DNA from: a virus
DNA: 36,702 nucleotides
Strand: one strand, 5' to 3'
Virus record (IMG/VR): IMGVR_UViG_3300001460_000075
Span: 1 to 36,702 of that record
The first letter of the stretch is position 1. Each line of letters starts with the position of its first letter. A program made the translations under genes and the position numbers. This document shows, one piece after another, positions 16,055 through 25,050 of the stretch. The notes beneath the pieces were generated by a model. It saw nothing but the letters and a program-made list of their open reading frames with translations, made no database searches and had not been told where the DNA came from.

Positions 16055-17413
16055 TTATTGAGTAGAATTTGAGTCCGGCCCGGTTACCTTAACGCCTCCA
16101 CCTGGTGCCATGTACATAACTTGGCCGTTTGACATTGTGGTTGGAATGTATCCTTGCGGTACTCCAGGGGCCGGGCCTTGGGCCGTCCCTGGATTTAATG
16201 GGTTCGCCGTTGGTGGCGAACCTGGGGCCTGGGTGTTATTCGCCTGGTTGGCATTCGGATATGTGGCAGTTATGTTCGGATATAACTCTAAATTCTTGGC
16301 AAGGGAGGCCCTGGATCGTCCAATCATTTCTCTCAATACCTGGCCATAGTCTGCCCATTGTATCGTGTCGCCTGGGTTCACAAACATGTCTAGCAAAAGT
16401 GCCCGGTCCTGGTCAGACAATACGCCACCGCCTAAAATTTCGGTCCTCGAGGATCCCATTAGTTCGTTGACGATTGTTTTTGCAATTTTTGCTCTAGTCC
16501 TAAAACTCTCGTCTGTTATTTGTGCCCATCCTCGTTTTATAAAGTTAGGATATTCCTTCTTTAAGTCGTCTGATATGTTGATGAGTCTTTGCAATGAGGT
16601 AAGTGATTTCTGACTATCTCGCATTTCTGCCCGGAATTGTTTTGCCCCAGTCTCACTGGCAAATGTTCCACTGACATTAAGTTCTTGTATCATTCCACCC
16701 TTGGGGCCAGGTGTTGTAAAATTAAAGTCTATCGTTTTGGCTTGTTGTTGTTGATCAAATGTTGTCTTACTCCGGTCACCCTCTTGTTTTGCCAAACCAA
16801 GTCTTTGGGTCTGATAGGCATCCATTCCCTGGTTTAACATTTTCTGTAAAACTTCCGGACTCGCACCGCCCTTTGCTGATTCAACGAGTAGTTTATTCTT
16901 ATCCGCAAAACCAGGATCCTTTGTTGCCGTTTCAATTATCGAATTTCTAAAATTTTCTCCGGCCTTTAATTCCTGGTTCATTTTTGCCCGGTTGGCCAAC
17001 ATGTTGCCCTGGTTAATCATCGAGTTGCGTTTTGCAATTTCCTGGTTTGCCTGGGCATTTGCTTGGCTTGCAGTAAAGTTTGCCATTTGTGCCTCCTGGT
17101 ACTGTTTGTCCTGGAGGAATTTTGACATTTCCATCTGTTGTGCCTTGGCCTCTTTCTGTTTCACCTGGGCTTGCATCTGACTGTATACAAATTTATCCAG
17201 GTCAACCGATGACATACTTTTGGCCTCACCCGGTTTTAATCCAAACCCTACTGCCATAGACTCGAGCCTGGCTTGTTCTTTTGCCATTTTCATGGCGTTG
17301 TCAGTCCTCTGTTTCTCGGCGTCTTTTGCTCTCTCGCTAAATTGCTCGAGTGCTAATTCGTTTACACCTCCGCCAATTGTCCCGGCACTAAAATTTGTAT
17401 TAAAATAAGACAT
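16055..17413 (-). CDS. Internal-virion-like protein with N-terminal coiled coil (452 aa)
   Basis: The first 200 residues are very rich in Ala, Gln, Lys, Glu and Met with heptad-like spacing (ERAKDAEKQR, MQAQVKQKEAKAQQ), predicting a long helix or coiled coil. The middle has a compact helical segment around LTSLQRLINISDDLKKEYP, and the C-terminus is a low-complexity Pro/Gly/Asn/Thr tail. No enzyme motif is seen. It directly precedes the giant gene, with TAA adjacent to the next ATG, and has one of the few clear ribosome-binding sites (CGGAG about seven bases from the ATG). I infer a structural or ejected core protein that may accompany the giant protein in the capsid. Confidence 0.6.
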   Translation of the reverse strand: MSYFNTNFSAGTIGGGVNELALEQFSERAKDAEKQRTDNAMKMAKEQARLESMAVGFGLKPGEAKSMSSVDLDKFVYSQMQAQVKQKEAKAQQMEMSKFLQDKQYQEAQMANFTASQANAQANQEIAKRNSMINQGNMLANRAKMNQELKAGENFRNSIIETATKDPGFADKNKLLVESAKGGASPEVLQKMLNQGMDAYQTQRLGLAKQEGDRSKTTFDQQQQAKTIDFNFTTPGPKGGMIQELNVSGTFASETGAKQFRAEMRDSQKSLTSLQRLINISDDLKKEYPNFIKRGWAQITDESFRTRAKIAKTIVNELMGSSRTEILGGGVLSDQDRALLLDMFVNPGDTIQWADYGQVLREMIGRSRASLAKNLELYPNITATYPNANQANNTQAPGSPPTANPLNPGTAQGPAPGVPQGYIPTTMSNGQVMYMAPGGGVKVTGPDSNSTQ

Positions 17414-17431
17414 AATTATTCTCCGATTTTT

Positions 17432-18946
17432 TTATTTTCCAGTAAGGTAAGCAAACATGTCCGATTGTTGATTGCCGGACTGTTTGTTGTTATTACTGAT
17501 GGTTAGCAAATCGTTACCAATTGATGTTAAACTATCACCGGCGGTTTGGGTTGGGGTGCTTCCCTGGGACTGATATGGAATTGCACCAGGATTAAAGTTC
17601 AAACCCTGGACCGGGTTGGTCTGATACATATTGTTGGCGGTGTTAGTGTTGGATCCACTAAGGCCCAGTGCCTTAATTGGATCCACCGTGTTTTGCGTAA
17701 CAATATTCGTGGCCGATGGAATATATTGCCGTTGGCCCTGGAGTAAGGAAAACAATGAGTTTTCATCCCTGGACATTCTTCGGTCCATTTCCATGCCGGT
17801 GTTAAGTATGGCCTGGGATGCCCCTCCTCCCTTTAAATACGGTTGGTCCGCAAAGTAACCGGTGGATCCCAGGGCGTCATCAGTAATAGTCCTTAGTGTC
17901 GCCTGGTCAAGTCTTCCATTTGAGTTTACTCGGTCAGTAAGTCTTTGCTCAAGTAACTGTTGACTCGGATCATTAACGAGGCCCATAGCCTCGTTAACCA
18001 TGGCCGTCTGTTCAGGTGATCGAAATTGATCCGGAGTGAATCCCATGCCTCCCATTGAGGTTGGCTTGTAAAAGTTTGATGCGTCCTGGAAACCTTCTTG
18101 GATCAAATTTCTATCGATTTGACCAAGTTCCCTGGATGATCGTTCGAGTTGTCCAACCCGGGAGAGTTTTTGTTGAATCTCCTGAGAAATCGGATTAGTA
18201 GGATTTTGCCTGGCCCACTCAACCAGGAATTGGTCCCGGTCAATTTGTGCATTTATTGAATTACCATTTGCGTCTTTTGCTCCAATAAATTCCTGGTAGG
18301 CCGTTTCCAATGATTCGCCGTATTGGCCATTAAACATGTCATTTGACAAGGATCCAAATGTTGTACCAAAACTAGAAAGATTCTCGAGGTCACGAAGTGC
18401 TGACTGGTCGCCGTATGATGCATTGATGATTGCTTGCCGAAGTCCTGGGTCGGTCATCACATCAGTTCTTTCCATGAACTGTTCTGTAAATGATTTTGTG
18501 GCCTCTCCGTCATCATCGCCATTTAAAGTTTTATCGACTTCGCTCCATATATTCATTCCGGCACCGGCCGAAAGTGTAAGAAGTGCCAGGTCTTGCAGTG
18601 TAAACTTATCCTCATCCTCAACGGCCTTGCGTAACATCATCTTGTTTTGCAAATCCGTTTGAGCAGTTTGAAGCATCGTCTGCAATTGTTGTGCCCTATT
18701 TATATCCCCAGTCTTGAGGGCCTCATTGTATTGCGTGCTGATTGCCTGAACATTTTCCTGGCTTTGTGCGATTGCCTCGTCCGTCTTTGTACCCATCTCA
18801 CTTCGGGCCTCTGCTTGCCTTTCGGCATCAATATCACTTGGCGGTGGCGTTGGGTTGGCTTGAGGTTGCTCCTCAACTTTTTTAATTAATGGACTGCCAT
18901 TTGGGCTTTGTAAATTGAGTCCTGGTAAATTTCCTAATGTTGTCAT
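17432..18946 (-). CDS. Internal-virion-like Gln/Asn-rich protein (504 aa)
   Basis: The sequence is rich in Gln, Asn, Ser and Asp. It has a proline-rich N-terminus, a helical region between about residues 40 and 130, and a low-complexity Gln/Asn C-terminus ending in QQSDMFAYLTGK. A weakly hydrophobic stretch LALLTLSAGAGMNIW (about 118-132) may contact membrane or partner proteins. No catalytic motif is visible and I do not recognise the family. Placement between two other large non-enzymatic proteins upstream of the giant gene is typical of internal core or ejection proteins in podoviruses. No Shine-Dalgarno sequence is visible at the ATG. Confidence 0.6.
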   Translation of the reverse strand: MTTLGNLPGLNLQSPNGSPLIKKVEEQPQANPTPPPSDIDAERQAEARSEMGTKTDEAIAQSQENVQAISTQYNEALKTGDINRAQQLQTMLQTAQTDLQNKMMLRKAVEDEDKFTLQDLALLTLSAGAGMNIWSEVDKTLNGDDDGEATKSFTEQFMERTDVMTDPGLRQAIINASYGDQSALRDLENLSSFGTTFGSLSNDMFNGQYGESLETAYQEFIGAKDANGNSINAQIDRDQFLVEWARQNPTNPISQEIQQKLSRVGQLERSSRELGQIDRNLIQEGFQDASNFYKPTSMGGMGFTPDQFRSPEQTAMVNEAMGLVNDPSQQLLEQRLTDRVNSNGRLDQATLRTITDDALGSTGYFADQPYLKGGGASQAILNTGMEMDRRMSRDENSLFSLLQGQRQYIPSATNIVTQNTVDPIKALGLSGSNTNTANNMYQTNPVQGLNFNPGAIPYQSQGSTPTQTAGDSLTSIGNDLLTISNNNKQSGNQQSDMFAYLTGK

Positions 18947-18957
18947 AATCGTGTTAG

Positions 18958-20412
18958 TTAAGCATTCATGCTTGTACGCCCAGTCCCATAATCTCGATTA
19001 TATCGGTCGACATGGTTGTAATTATTGTAGTAGTTGTTTCTTATTGCCGTATCCAATTGCCGTTGAATGTCTCTTTGATAAAAAATGCTATTGCCAATGC
19101 TTGCGTTTGTCCTGGCACTATCTGAAATATTTTGCCTAGCAGTTTCGTTTATCTGATCCATGACTTTTTGATTTTCTTCAGTTAGTGCAATTGCACCGTC
19201 CATGACTTTTTTATCGGCGTCAGATATTGCCTGGTAATCATTTGTGTCCTTCGGGATGAAGTCCTCTGAATTGGAATCATGGCTTTTAACGATTCCAATG
19301 TCCGGGTCATAAGTGTAACCATCGGGAATATATGTATACCCAAGACCGGTTTCTGAATGGTCCTGGGGATCCGAAACAAAACGGCCACCGCCAGGTAAAG
19401 TGTTAAGTGTGTTGTCGGTTGGATTATAATAATCACCCTCCGGAATGTAACTCGGATTGTCCTGGTAAAATGACATGTCAGTTGGAGTGGCGTTTTTAAG
19501 GCCCTCATTCCACATGTCAAAGAGTCCAGGGATATCTTCCGGCGTCACATTCTCAAACCCAGGAAATTGCGACTCGGCCCATTCATTAATTTGCTCTGTA
19601 AATGCCTCTTCGTCACTCGTTGTAAGTGCGTCAATAACTTTATCTTTTACCTGGGCGTAATTTTCAGTGAGTGGTTTAAATGGATTATTCCACTGTTGCG
19701 ATTGCGGATCATCATCCTTTGCCAGGCCGGGAAGGTATCCACCAAAAACCGTCCGGTCTACCAGTTCGCCAAGTTCCTTAACGGTCCGGTAAGTACCTTT
19801 TACGGCGTTCATTGGTAAACTGGCCAGGTCATAAAAGAACTTGCCAGGTTCAGTGGCCATTAACGGTCCGATTGTATTGTCATAAACAAAGTCGGTGACG
19901 GTCTCGAGACCTTCACCGATAAAAGTGTCATCTAGGAAATCGCCGGCCACATTAAGTCCCTGGGCAACTTGCTTCATTCCTGGCAAGTTTCCAAATGGAG
20001 CGTCCTGGTCATCCTGGGTGAGTTTGTTGGCAATGTTCAATGAGGCCGTGACCGGATTCATGTAACTTAAAATATCGAAAGTTGTGTTAAGAAGATTCTT
20101 TGGCGATGTGGTTGCAATCGCCTGGTTATAACCTTCGCCTCCGTATGGGTTTAAAAGGCCAAGGCCGTCCTTATACGATGTAAATGTGTTTAACGCTGAT
20201 GTGGCTTTGATTGCAGTGTCGGCCAAATCATTATAAGTGTTCCCGAATCGCCCAGGATTATTAACGGCAACCGGGTAGGTTGCCATTAATCCGAGTGTTA
20301 GGCCACCGGTCCCCTTGGCCATTGCCTCCTCGGCTCCGGTACTCAGAGGATCATCCGTGAGGCCCCGGCCTCCGGATGCAATCATGGGAGCATATTGAGC
20401 GATTCCGGCCAT
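18958..20412 (-). CDS. Internal-virion-like protein (484 aa)
   Basis: The N-terminal 100 residues are glycine- and alanine-rich with hydrophobic patches (GLTLGLMATYPVAV), followed by helical segments to about residue 290. A tyrosine-, aspartate- and proline-rich region then holds several YIPEGDYY- and YIPDGYTYDPD-like elements. The last 70 residues are polar, ending in an Asn/Tyr/Arg-rich tail (RNNYYNNYNHVDRYNRD). No enzyme motif is seen. The ATG overlaps the end of the upstream appendage gene. By context I infer a component of the internal core or the ejection apparatus, but it could be a tail-associated protein. Confidence 0.58.
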   Translation of the reverse strand: MAGIAQYAPMIASGGRGLTDDPLSTGAEEAMAKGTGGLTLGLMATYPVAVNNPGRFGNTYNDLADTAIKATSALNTFTSYKDGLGLLNPYGGEGYNQAIATTSPKNLLNTTFDILSYMNPVTASLNIANKLTQDDQDAPFGNLPGMKQVAQGLNVAGDFLDDTFIGEGLETVTDFVYDNTIGPLMATEPGKFFYDLASLPMNAVKGTYRTVKELGELVDRTVFGGYLPGLAKDDDPQSQQWNNPFKPLTENYAQVKDKVIDALTTSDEEAFTEQINEWAESQFPGFENVTPEDIPGLFDMWNEGLKNATPTDMSFYQDNPSYIPEGDYYNPTDNTLNTLPGGGRFVSDPQDHSETGLGYTYIPDGYTYDPDIGIVKSHDSNSEDFIPKDTNDYQAISDADKKVMDGAIALTEENQKVMDQINETARQNISDSARTNASIGNSIFYQRDIQRQLDTAIRNNYYNNYNHVDRYNRDYGTGRTSMNA

Positions 20413-22118
20413 TATCCGTTAAACTCCGAAGGATTGTAGGACCAGTTTCCATTTGCCATAGTAGCAGTGTAAACTGGACTTGTTGGGGAAATAGTTTTGA
20501 GCCTTACTATTACGCCGGTTGCGGTGAGTTCGATTTCATCTGCGTATAAATTTGTTGTTCTATTTCCAGGATACCCGGCAACCTTATCAATTGCTAAGTC
20601 ATTGTTTCCAGGATAAGTGGGAGTTTCGTGGTAACGAAGAAAACTATTATTATTAAGAACATAAGTGGCCAACCAACCGTGGTAAAGAGTGGATCGGTCA
20701 ACTTGCTCTTCAATGAACCCAGTGCCATCAGCAATCTTATATCCGGCCGTTAGGTTTGTGTTTGGGTCGTTTCGGTACATGGCACTATAATCAATTTTTA
20801 CAATTGCACTCACTCCGTTGCTTGATTGATTAAAACCGTGACTTTTTGACCAATCATAAGTCTTTGTAGAAATTGGTGACCATGCATATTGTCCGGCAGT
20901 TATACCATAAACGCCGGATCCTAAAGTTATGGTAATAATTGTGTCAGTAATGTCTGTTATTACATGAGTGTTATCACCGCCGTTATCCACTGTAGTCATG
21001 CCGGTCCATAAAACGACTTGGTCACTCACTTTCCATGGGATATTTGATGCCTGGTATTTTGCACCCAGGACAACATCACCGGGGTTAGTTGTGTCAACTA
21101 CAACGGTACTGGATGGTGGCCCCTGGACTATGTATTTGATATTGTCTCCGTCAATTTCAAATATTGTTACTTGTTCGCCATTAACGAGAAGTAAGTCGCC
21201 CACTTCGTATCCGGTATTGTTAGGTGGTGGCGGTTGGTTTACAGTTACCAAAATGTCATCAGTGTCTAAGTTTGTACTGGTGCCATCGGTCCAGTAAATT
21301 GTTCTATCAATAATATCTTCAACCGTCTTTTGCTGAACGCCATCCAACCACAAAGTATCATCAATATTGGCAAAACCGGTATTATTAATTCCTACCAGGT
21401 CGATTGTTGTTCCGCCTAAATCGTTATTGTCTAAAGTAGTATTGTCAGTAAATGTAATTAATGAACCACTAATGAATTTAATCGTCTTTTTCTGTAGACC
21501 ATTAATATAGACAACTTGGTTTGCACTAAAACTCGTTGTGTTTGGCAACACAAAATTCCACTGTGCCCCTTCATGCGTACTTCTAAGAGTACCGTTGCCA
21601 CTCGTTACATTTACCCTGGCCGTAGTGCTATTCGGTACGCTTGTGATTGTGTAAACTTCATTTGCGACAAAACCTCTTGCAGTATTATCAGTAATTGCAT
21701 AAACAGTTCTGCCAATATCACTGTTTGTGAATCCGGTAGTATCACCGGTTGTGTCGCCGGTTGTGCCACCACTGGTATCACCGGTTGTGCCACCACTGGT
21801 ATCACCGGTTGTGCCACCACTGGTATCGCCGGTTGTGCCACCACTGGTATCGCCTGGGTCGGTTAACGACACACTGGAGTCGCCTGAATTTACCGTTGCG
21901 GTGCCACCGGCTCCGTTAAGATAAGATATATTTTCCGCCGGTGCTATTCCTAGCGAAGTAATGACCTGGGCCTGGCCATTAATGTAAACTATTTGACCGA
22001 CTGCAAAAGAACCGTTGGCATTCTTCATCCATGTTCGTTGGCCATCTACTACCAGGTTATCAACTGTTACATTATTGAATGTAACAGTATCGATGGTACT
22101 TAAATTTACATCGGTCAT
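20412..22118 (-). CDS. Tail appendage protein with repeated beta modules (568 aa)
   Basis: The protein is built from short beta modules. At least four resemble VYINGxQxxI followed by a second strand (residues about 43-56, 203-225, 255-285 and 305-330). A different module begins with FTNSDIGR at 130-137 and ends GAQWNF near 184-189. It is related to modules in the genes at 25463-26662 and 28297-28800. Between residues 89 and 128 lies a perfect octapeptide repeat of the GDTSGGTT type. The C-terminal 150 residues look like a separate beta-rich domain with many aromatic residues. This modular beta architecture fits a virion surface appendage or tail fibre. The start overlaps the previous gene by ATGA. 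Confidence 0.65.
   Translation of the reverse strand: MTDVNLSTIDTVTFNNVTVDNLVVDGQRTWMKNANGSFAVGQIVYINGQAQVITSLGIAPAENISYLNGAGGTATVNSGDSSVSLTDPGDTSGGTTGDTSGGTTGDTSGGTTGDTSGGTTGDTTGDTTGFTNSDIGRTVYAITDNTARGFVANEVYTITSVPNSTTARVNVTSGNGTLRSTHEGAQWNFVLPNTTSFSANQVVYINGLQKKTIKFISGSLITFTDNTTLDNNDLGGTTIDLVGINNTGFANIDDTLWLDGVQQKTVEDIIDRTIYWTDGTSTNLDTDDILVTVNQPPPPNNTGYEVGDLLLVNGEQVTIFEIDGDNIKYIVQGPPSSTVVVDTTNPGDVVLGAKYQASNIPWKVSDQVVLWTGMTTVDNGGDNTHVITDITDTIITITLGSGVYGITAGQYAWSPISTKTYDWSKSHGFNQSSNGVSAIVKIDYSAMYRNDPNTNLTAGYKIADGTGFIEEQVDRSTLYHGWLATYVLNNNSFLRYHETPTYPGNNDLAIDKVAGYPGNRTTNLYADEIELTATGVIVRLKTISPTSPVYTATMANGNWSYNPSEFNG
21757..21852. repeat. Four tandem 24-bp repeats inside an appendage gene
   Basis: Four consecutive 24-base units, each beginning CCGGTTGTGCCACCACTGG on the plus strand, run from 21757 to 21852, with a degenerate half unit just before. 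The units differ only at the last base (A in the first two, G in the last two). They encode the octapeptide repeat GDTSGGTT on the minus strand. Length change by slipped-strand replication would keep the frame. Confidence 0.92.
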
Positions 22119-22936
22119 GTCGTTGTGATGGTTAAGGTTGAACCACTTACTGCAAAGTTGGCCGTCCCGGATCCGTTAGAAGTTAAAGTTAGCGTGGACC
22201 CACTTAGTGAAAACGCCGAGGTGCCGGAACCACTCCCGGTTCCTCCACTGACAACAGTGCCGTCTGTTAACACAAATTGATCGGCCTGGACCACTCCACT
22301 AACTTGAACGAGTGGAAGTAAATCGGATGTATCTCCCTCGTTGTTAGCGTCCGGTTTTATTGATAAAACATTTTGACTGTAATTGGACTGAAGGTACCAA
22401 GTATTGTATGAGCCTCCACGATTTGCGTGGAGACTTAATGTGGCCGATTGATCATCCATTCCGGCCTCAACTGAAGTATACTCACCAATGAATCTAAATC
22501 TTGCTGAACCGCCTTGACTTGGGAGTAGCGAACGGCCGGAAAATGTCAAGCCAACTGCATCCAATCTCAACCCTTGTAGTGGGTTGTCAAGAGGCTCCGT
22601 TCCACGGCCTAAAACTAGACCTTTATTGTCCTGGAAAATTAGGTATCCATCATCGGTTATATTTAGTGCCTCAATACCCCCGGTTAAGTCAGACTTTTTA
22701 ATCCGTGCAATTTTGTTTAAAGTGGGTGACCAAACTAAAAGAATTTCCTGGCCAGTTGTGTCCTCATTAGCAATCTCTTCTTGATCAAAAATTGATGCCG
22801 TTAGAACCTCATTTTGTAAATGTATTTTACCTATGACGCCGGTATCAATTGTAGCATTTCCGACAAGGTTATTTAATGACTCGGCCGTGACTGATTGGCC
22901 GTTTGTAAAACTTTCTCCTGGTATTAAATCGCTCAT
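22115..22936 (-). CDS. Tail fibre or appendage protein (about 273 aa)
   Basis: The N-terminal third resembles phage baseplate or fibre attachment regions (SFTNGQSVTAESLNNLV, then IGKIHLQNEVLT). The middle is a beta-rich jelly-roll-like stretch, and the C-terminus is a Gly/Ser/Thr-rich repeat region containing SLSGSTLTLTS and AVSGSTLTITT. The longest frame starts with TTG at 22957 inside the preceding gene. I prefer the ATG at 22936, just after the stop of the nozzle-like gene. The end overlaps the next gene by ATGA. A role in host recognition is inferred from the architecture and position; no receptor-binding domain was recognised. Confidence 0.62.
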   Translation of the reverse strand: MSDLIPGESFTNGQSVTAESLNNLVGNATIDTGVIGKIHLQNEVLTASIFDQEEIANEDTTGQEILLVWSPTLNKIARIKKSDLTGGIEALNITDDGYLIFQDNKGLVLGRGTEPLDNPLQGLRLDAVGLTFSGRSLLPSQGGSARFRFIGEYTSVEAGMDDQSATLSLHANRGGSYNTWYLQSNYSQNVLSIKPDANNEGDTSDLLPLVQVSGVVQADQFVLTDGTVVSGGTGSGSGTSAFSLSGSTLTLTSNGSGTANFAVSGSTLTITTT

Positions 22937-22943
22937 TTTTTTA

Positions 22944-24791
22944 TTAGTTTCTATCAACCGTTGTCCTGGATCCAGTAGACGCCTCTATTGCAATGGTTTT
23001 AATTTTTATTTTCTTATCAGTTAAATTGCTTATTTTAATATACATAGATTCACCCCTTGCCCGAAGTTGTGAACGAGTTTGATGCCGGCCATTTTGTTCT
23101 ACATCTTCACCCGATGAATCAGTAAATTTTATAAGGTCCGTTATTAGTTCCGGGACAAAAGTAAATGCTTGTGCATTTATTTTTGACCCATCGGTTTCCC
23201 AGGATATTAATGAACGCCTATAATGTTTATTTTCGATGGTGTTGTGTTTGTATTCCCTGGTTTCAATTTGGCAGTCTATACCGTAGTTGGTTTCGTGATA
23301 AATATCGTCATCAATATCATTGTCCGAACCATACTGAAGTAACCCGGCGGACTTGCTCATTATTAACAATTTTAGACCGTCTGCGGAATTGATGGTTATG
23401 GATTTAAATTGATCGTTTAAAAATGTGTTTACGGTTTTGTTATTTAGTTCCAGTGGGTACTTAATATTATCGACTGACTCCCATGCTTTGAGTTTGGTAT
23501 TGTAAAGATATAATTCCAAACCATTTCCGTAGTAATAACGGCCGAGATAGAACGATGAAAAGGTGTCAGTATTGGCCGAGTCGTTTTGTACTAAGTTATC
23601 AATCCCGGTGGACAATGGTTGGTCTGCGATCCGAATGGCCTGGGGTGATAGTCCGATCCCTCCGGCCCCTTGAGCATTGAGCGTCAGTGCATAGATGCCT
23701 TGAGGTGAATGAAATATTATTTCATCGCCTACAACCTGGATTGACTTCTTAGATAAGCAACCTAATTGATTGGTTATCCTGGACAATCCTAACCGGCCAC
23801 CTTCGGCCGTTGACTTCATGTCATATAACCCGGTCATTAAATAGATTGAATGGTTCTTGAAGATGATCATTGAATCATCTGCCATAGGCTCAAGGGCCTG
23901 GATATTTCCAGTCTCTGAACTGGAAATAATTACACGGTTATAAATTGGAAAAGTAGTCGTACTTAAAGGAGATGAAATTCTTAACTCATCCTGGCCGGTT
24001 GGGACGATTAATCTGTTCCCGGTAAATGTTGCAAATTCTGCACAAGGGCAACCGTCATCCAGGGAGTAGATTATCCCCCCGGTTGCCGATCCTGGTGGGA
24101 CAAAAACTTGGTTATCATTTTTGACCAGTGTGATTGTATCATCTGTTGATGATTCAACTTTAAATACACGATCAATTGTTGTATTAGTTCCGTGTATTAC
24201 AACGGTCTCGCCTTCATTAAAAAAATGATTTTCAACCGACACACTCAGTCCATCAGAAGTTAAATCTTGAATGCTATTTATGTCGGCCTGTTTATATAGT
24301 TCAAATTTATCTTTATCCTGGTTTAATCTAGATACCTGGTCACCTAAAATAAAGTCTAACTTTACCGGTAGTGTTGGTCCTGGATCCGAGAATAAAAGTG
24401 TTGAAACTTTGGTATCAATTAAGAACGCCTTTGTTAAATTATCATATGTCGGTGGATATGATATTGTTGAATTAGTTCCGTCACTTTTTAAATAATATCC
24501 CGAGTCCTTTGTTGCACATAAAACTGAATCGGTATTTTCGTTTGACTCGGAAATCGCAATTGCATCTAAAAAATCATTTCCTACGATAGTCGTGTTTATC
24601 GATTTATCAGTAAATCTTTTGTATCCATTTCTTGTCTCAATACATCCTTTTTCAAGGCGTATATTTTCGCCTTTTGATAAGGTTCCCTGACCTAAATATG
24701 AACGGTCATTTTCGGTGTTTATGCCAACGAATCCACTATCACCGTCAAGGACCGGTTTATCGTCAAGTTGTCCGTAATCCCTATACCTCAT
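22944..24791 (-). CDS. Tail nozzle-like structural protein (615 aa)
   Basis: The sequence has the form of large podovirus tail-tube or nozzle proteins. An N-terminal segment reads GTLSKGENIRLEKGCIETRNGYKRF, repeated beta blades follow, then FATFTGNRLIV, MADDSMIIFKNHSIYLMTG, and GCLSKKSIQVVGDEIIFHSPQGIYAL. These elements are characteristic of phage proteins that sense or display a beta-propeller-like fold at the tail tip. The C-terminal domain is mixed alpha/beta. It would close the tail channel and contact the host. Its start overlaps the holin-like gene by ATGA. Length is in the usual range for the group, but the exact fold is inferred from pattern only. Confidence 0.68.
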   Translation of the reverse strand: MRYRDYGQLDDKPVLDGDSGFVGINTENDRSYLGQGTLSKGENIRLEKGCIETRNGYKRFTDKSINTTIVGNDFLDAIAISESNENTDSVLCATKDSGYYLKSDGTNSTISYPPTYDNLTKAFLIDTKVSTLLFSDPGPTLPVKLDFILGDQVSRLNQDKDKFELYKQADINSIQDLTSDGLSVSVENHFFNEGETVVIHGTNTTIDRVFKVESSTDDTITLVKNDNQVFVPPGSATGGIIYSLDDGCPCAEFATFTGNRLIVPTGQDELRISSPLSTTTFPIYNRVIISSSETGNIQALEPMADDSMIIFKNHSIYLMTGLYDMKSTAEGGRLGLSRITNQLGCLSKKSIQVVGDEIIFHSPQGIYALTLNAQGAGGIGLSPQAIRIADQPLSTGIDNLVQNDSANTDTFSSFYLGRYYYGNGLELYLYNTKLKAWESVDNIKYPLELNNKTVNTFLNDQFKSITINSADGLKLLIMSKSAGLLQYGSDNDIDDDIYHETNYGIDCQIETREYKHNTIENKHYRRSLISWETDGSKINAQAFTFVPELITDLIKFTDSSGEDVEQNGRHQTRSQLRARGESMYIKISNLTDKKIKIKTIAIEASTGSRTTVDRN

Positions 24792-24937
24792 TTTTTCTCT
24801 TTATGAAGAAGGTAAATCTTGTAACACATATAGATAATTGTCAGTACGCCTACGGACGCTGAAAGTAGTTCATCCAGGTGCCCTAACGATATCGTTGCCA
24901 GGCATCCGGAAAGTCCAAAAAGTGCAGTACGGTCCAT
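24788..24937 (-). CDS. Holin-like membrane protein (49 aa)
   Basis: Hand translation gives 49 residues from ATG at 24937 to TGA at 24788-24790. The N-terminal region is hydrophobic (ALFGLSGCLATISLG), followed by a short polar HLDELL segment. A strong membrane helix comes next (ASVGVLTIIYMCYKIYLL), then a charged tail HKEKK. Two hydrophobic segments and a basic tail in a very small protein are the hallmark of small phage holins. The start overlaps the preceding membrane peptide (TAATG) and the end overlaps the nozzle gene (ATGA). No ribosome-binding site is needed if translation is coupled. The function is inferred from topology, not family match. Confidence 0.6.
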   Translation of the reverse strand: MDRTALFGLSGCLATISLGHLDELLSASVGVLTIIYMCYKIYLLHKEKK

Positions 24938-25050
24938 TAGAATAACTCCAGTAAAATTATTATTAAAATTGATATAAATAACCAGGTTGCCACTTTGCCT
25001 TTGAGTTTAAGAGTTGAGTAATATTCGGTGAATAGTTTTAGATTTTTCAT
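24937..25050 (-). CDS. Single-pass membrane peptide (37 aa)
   Basis: Hand translation gives a 37-residue peptide from ATG at 25050 to TAA at 24937-24939. A basic N-terminal part (MKNLKLFTEYYSTLKLKGK) is followed by a membrane helix WLFISILIIILLELF reaching the C-terminus. It overlaps the lipoprotein gene upstream (ATGA) and the holin-like gene downstream (TAATG). The position in a three-gene membrane cassette suggests a lysis role, for example holin partner, antiholin or inner-membrane spanin fragment. It is short for any of these. The main support is the intact overlaps on both sides. Confidence 0.5.
   Translation of the reverse strand: MKNLKLFTEYYSTLKLKGKVATWLFISILIIILLELF

Noticed and set aside
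21757-21852. CRISPR-like or regulatory repeat array
   Set aside because: The 24-bp units are contiguous without spacers, lie in frame inside a structural gene and encode a simple peptide repeat.
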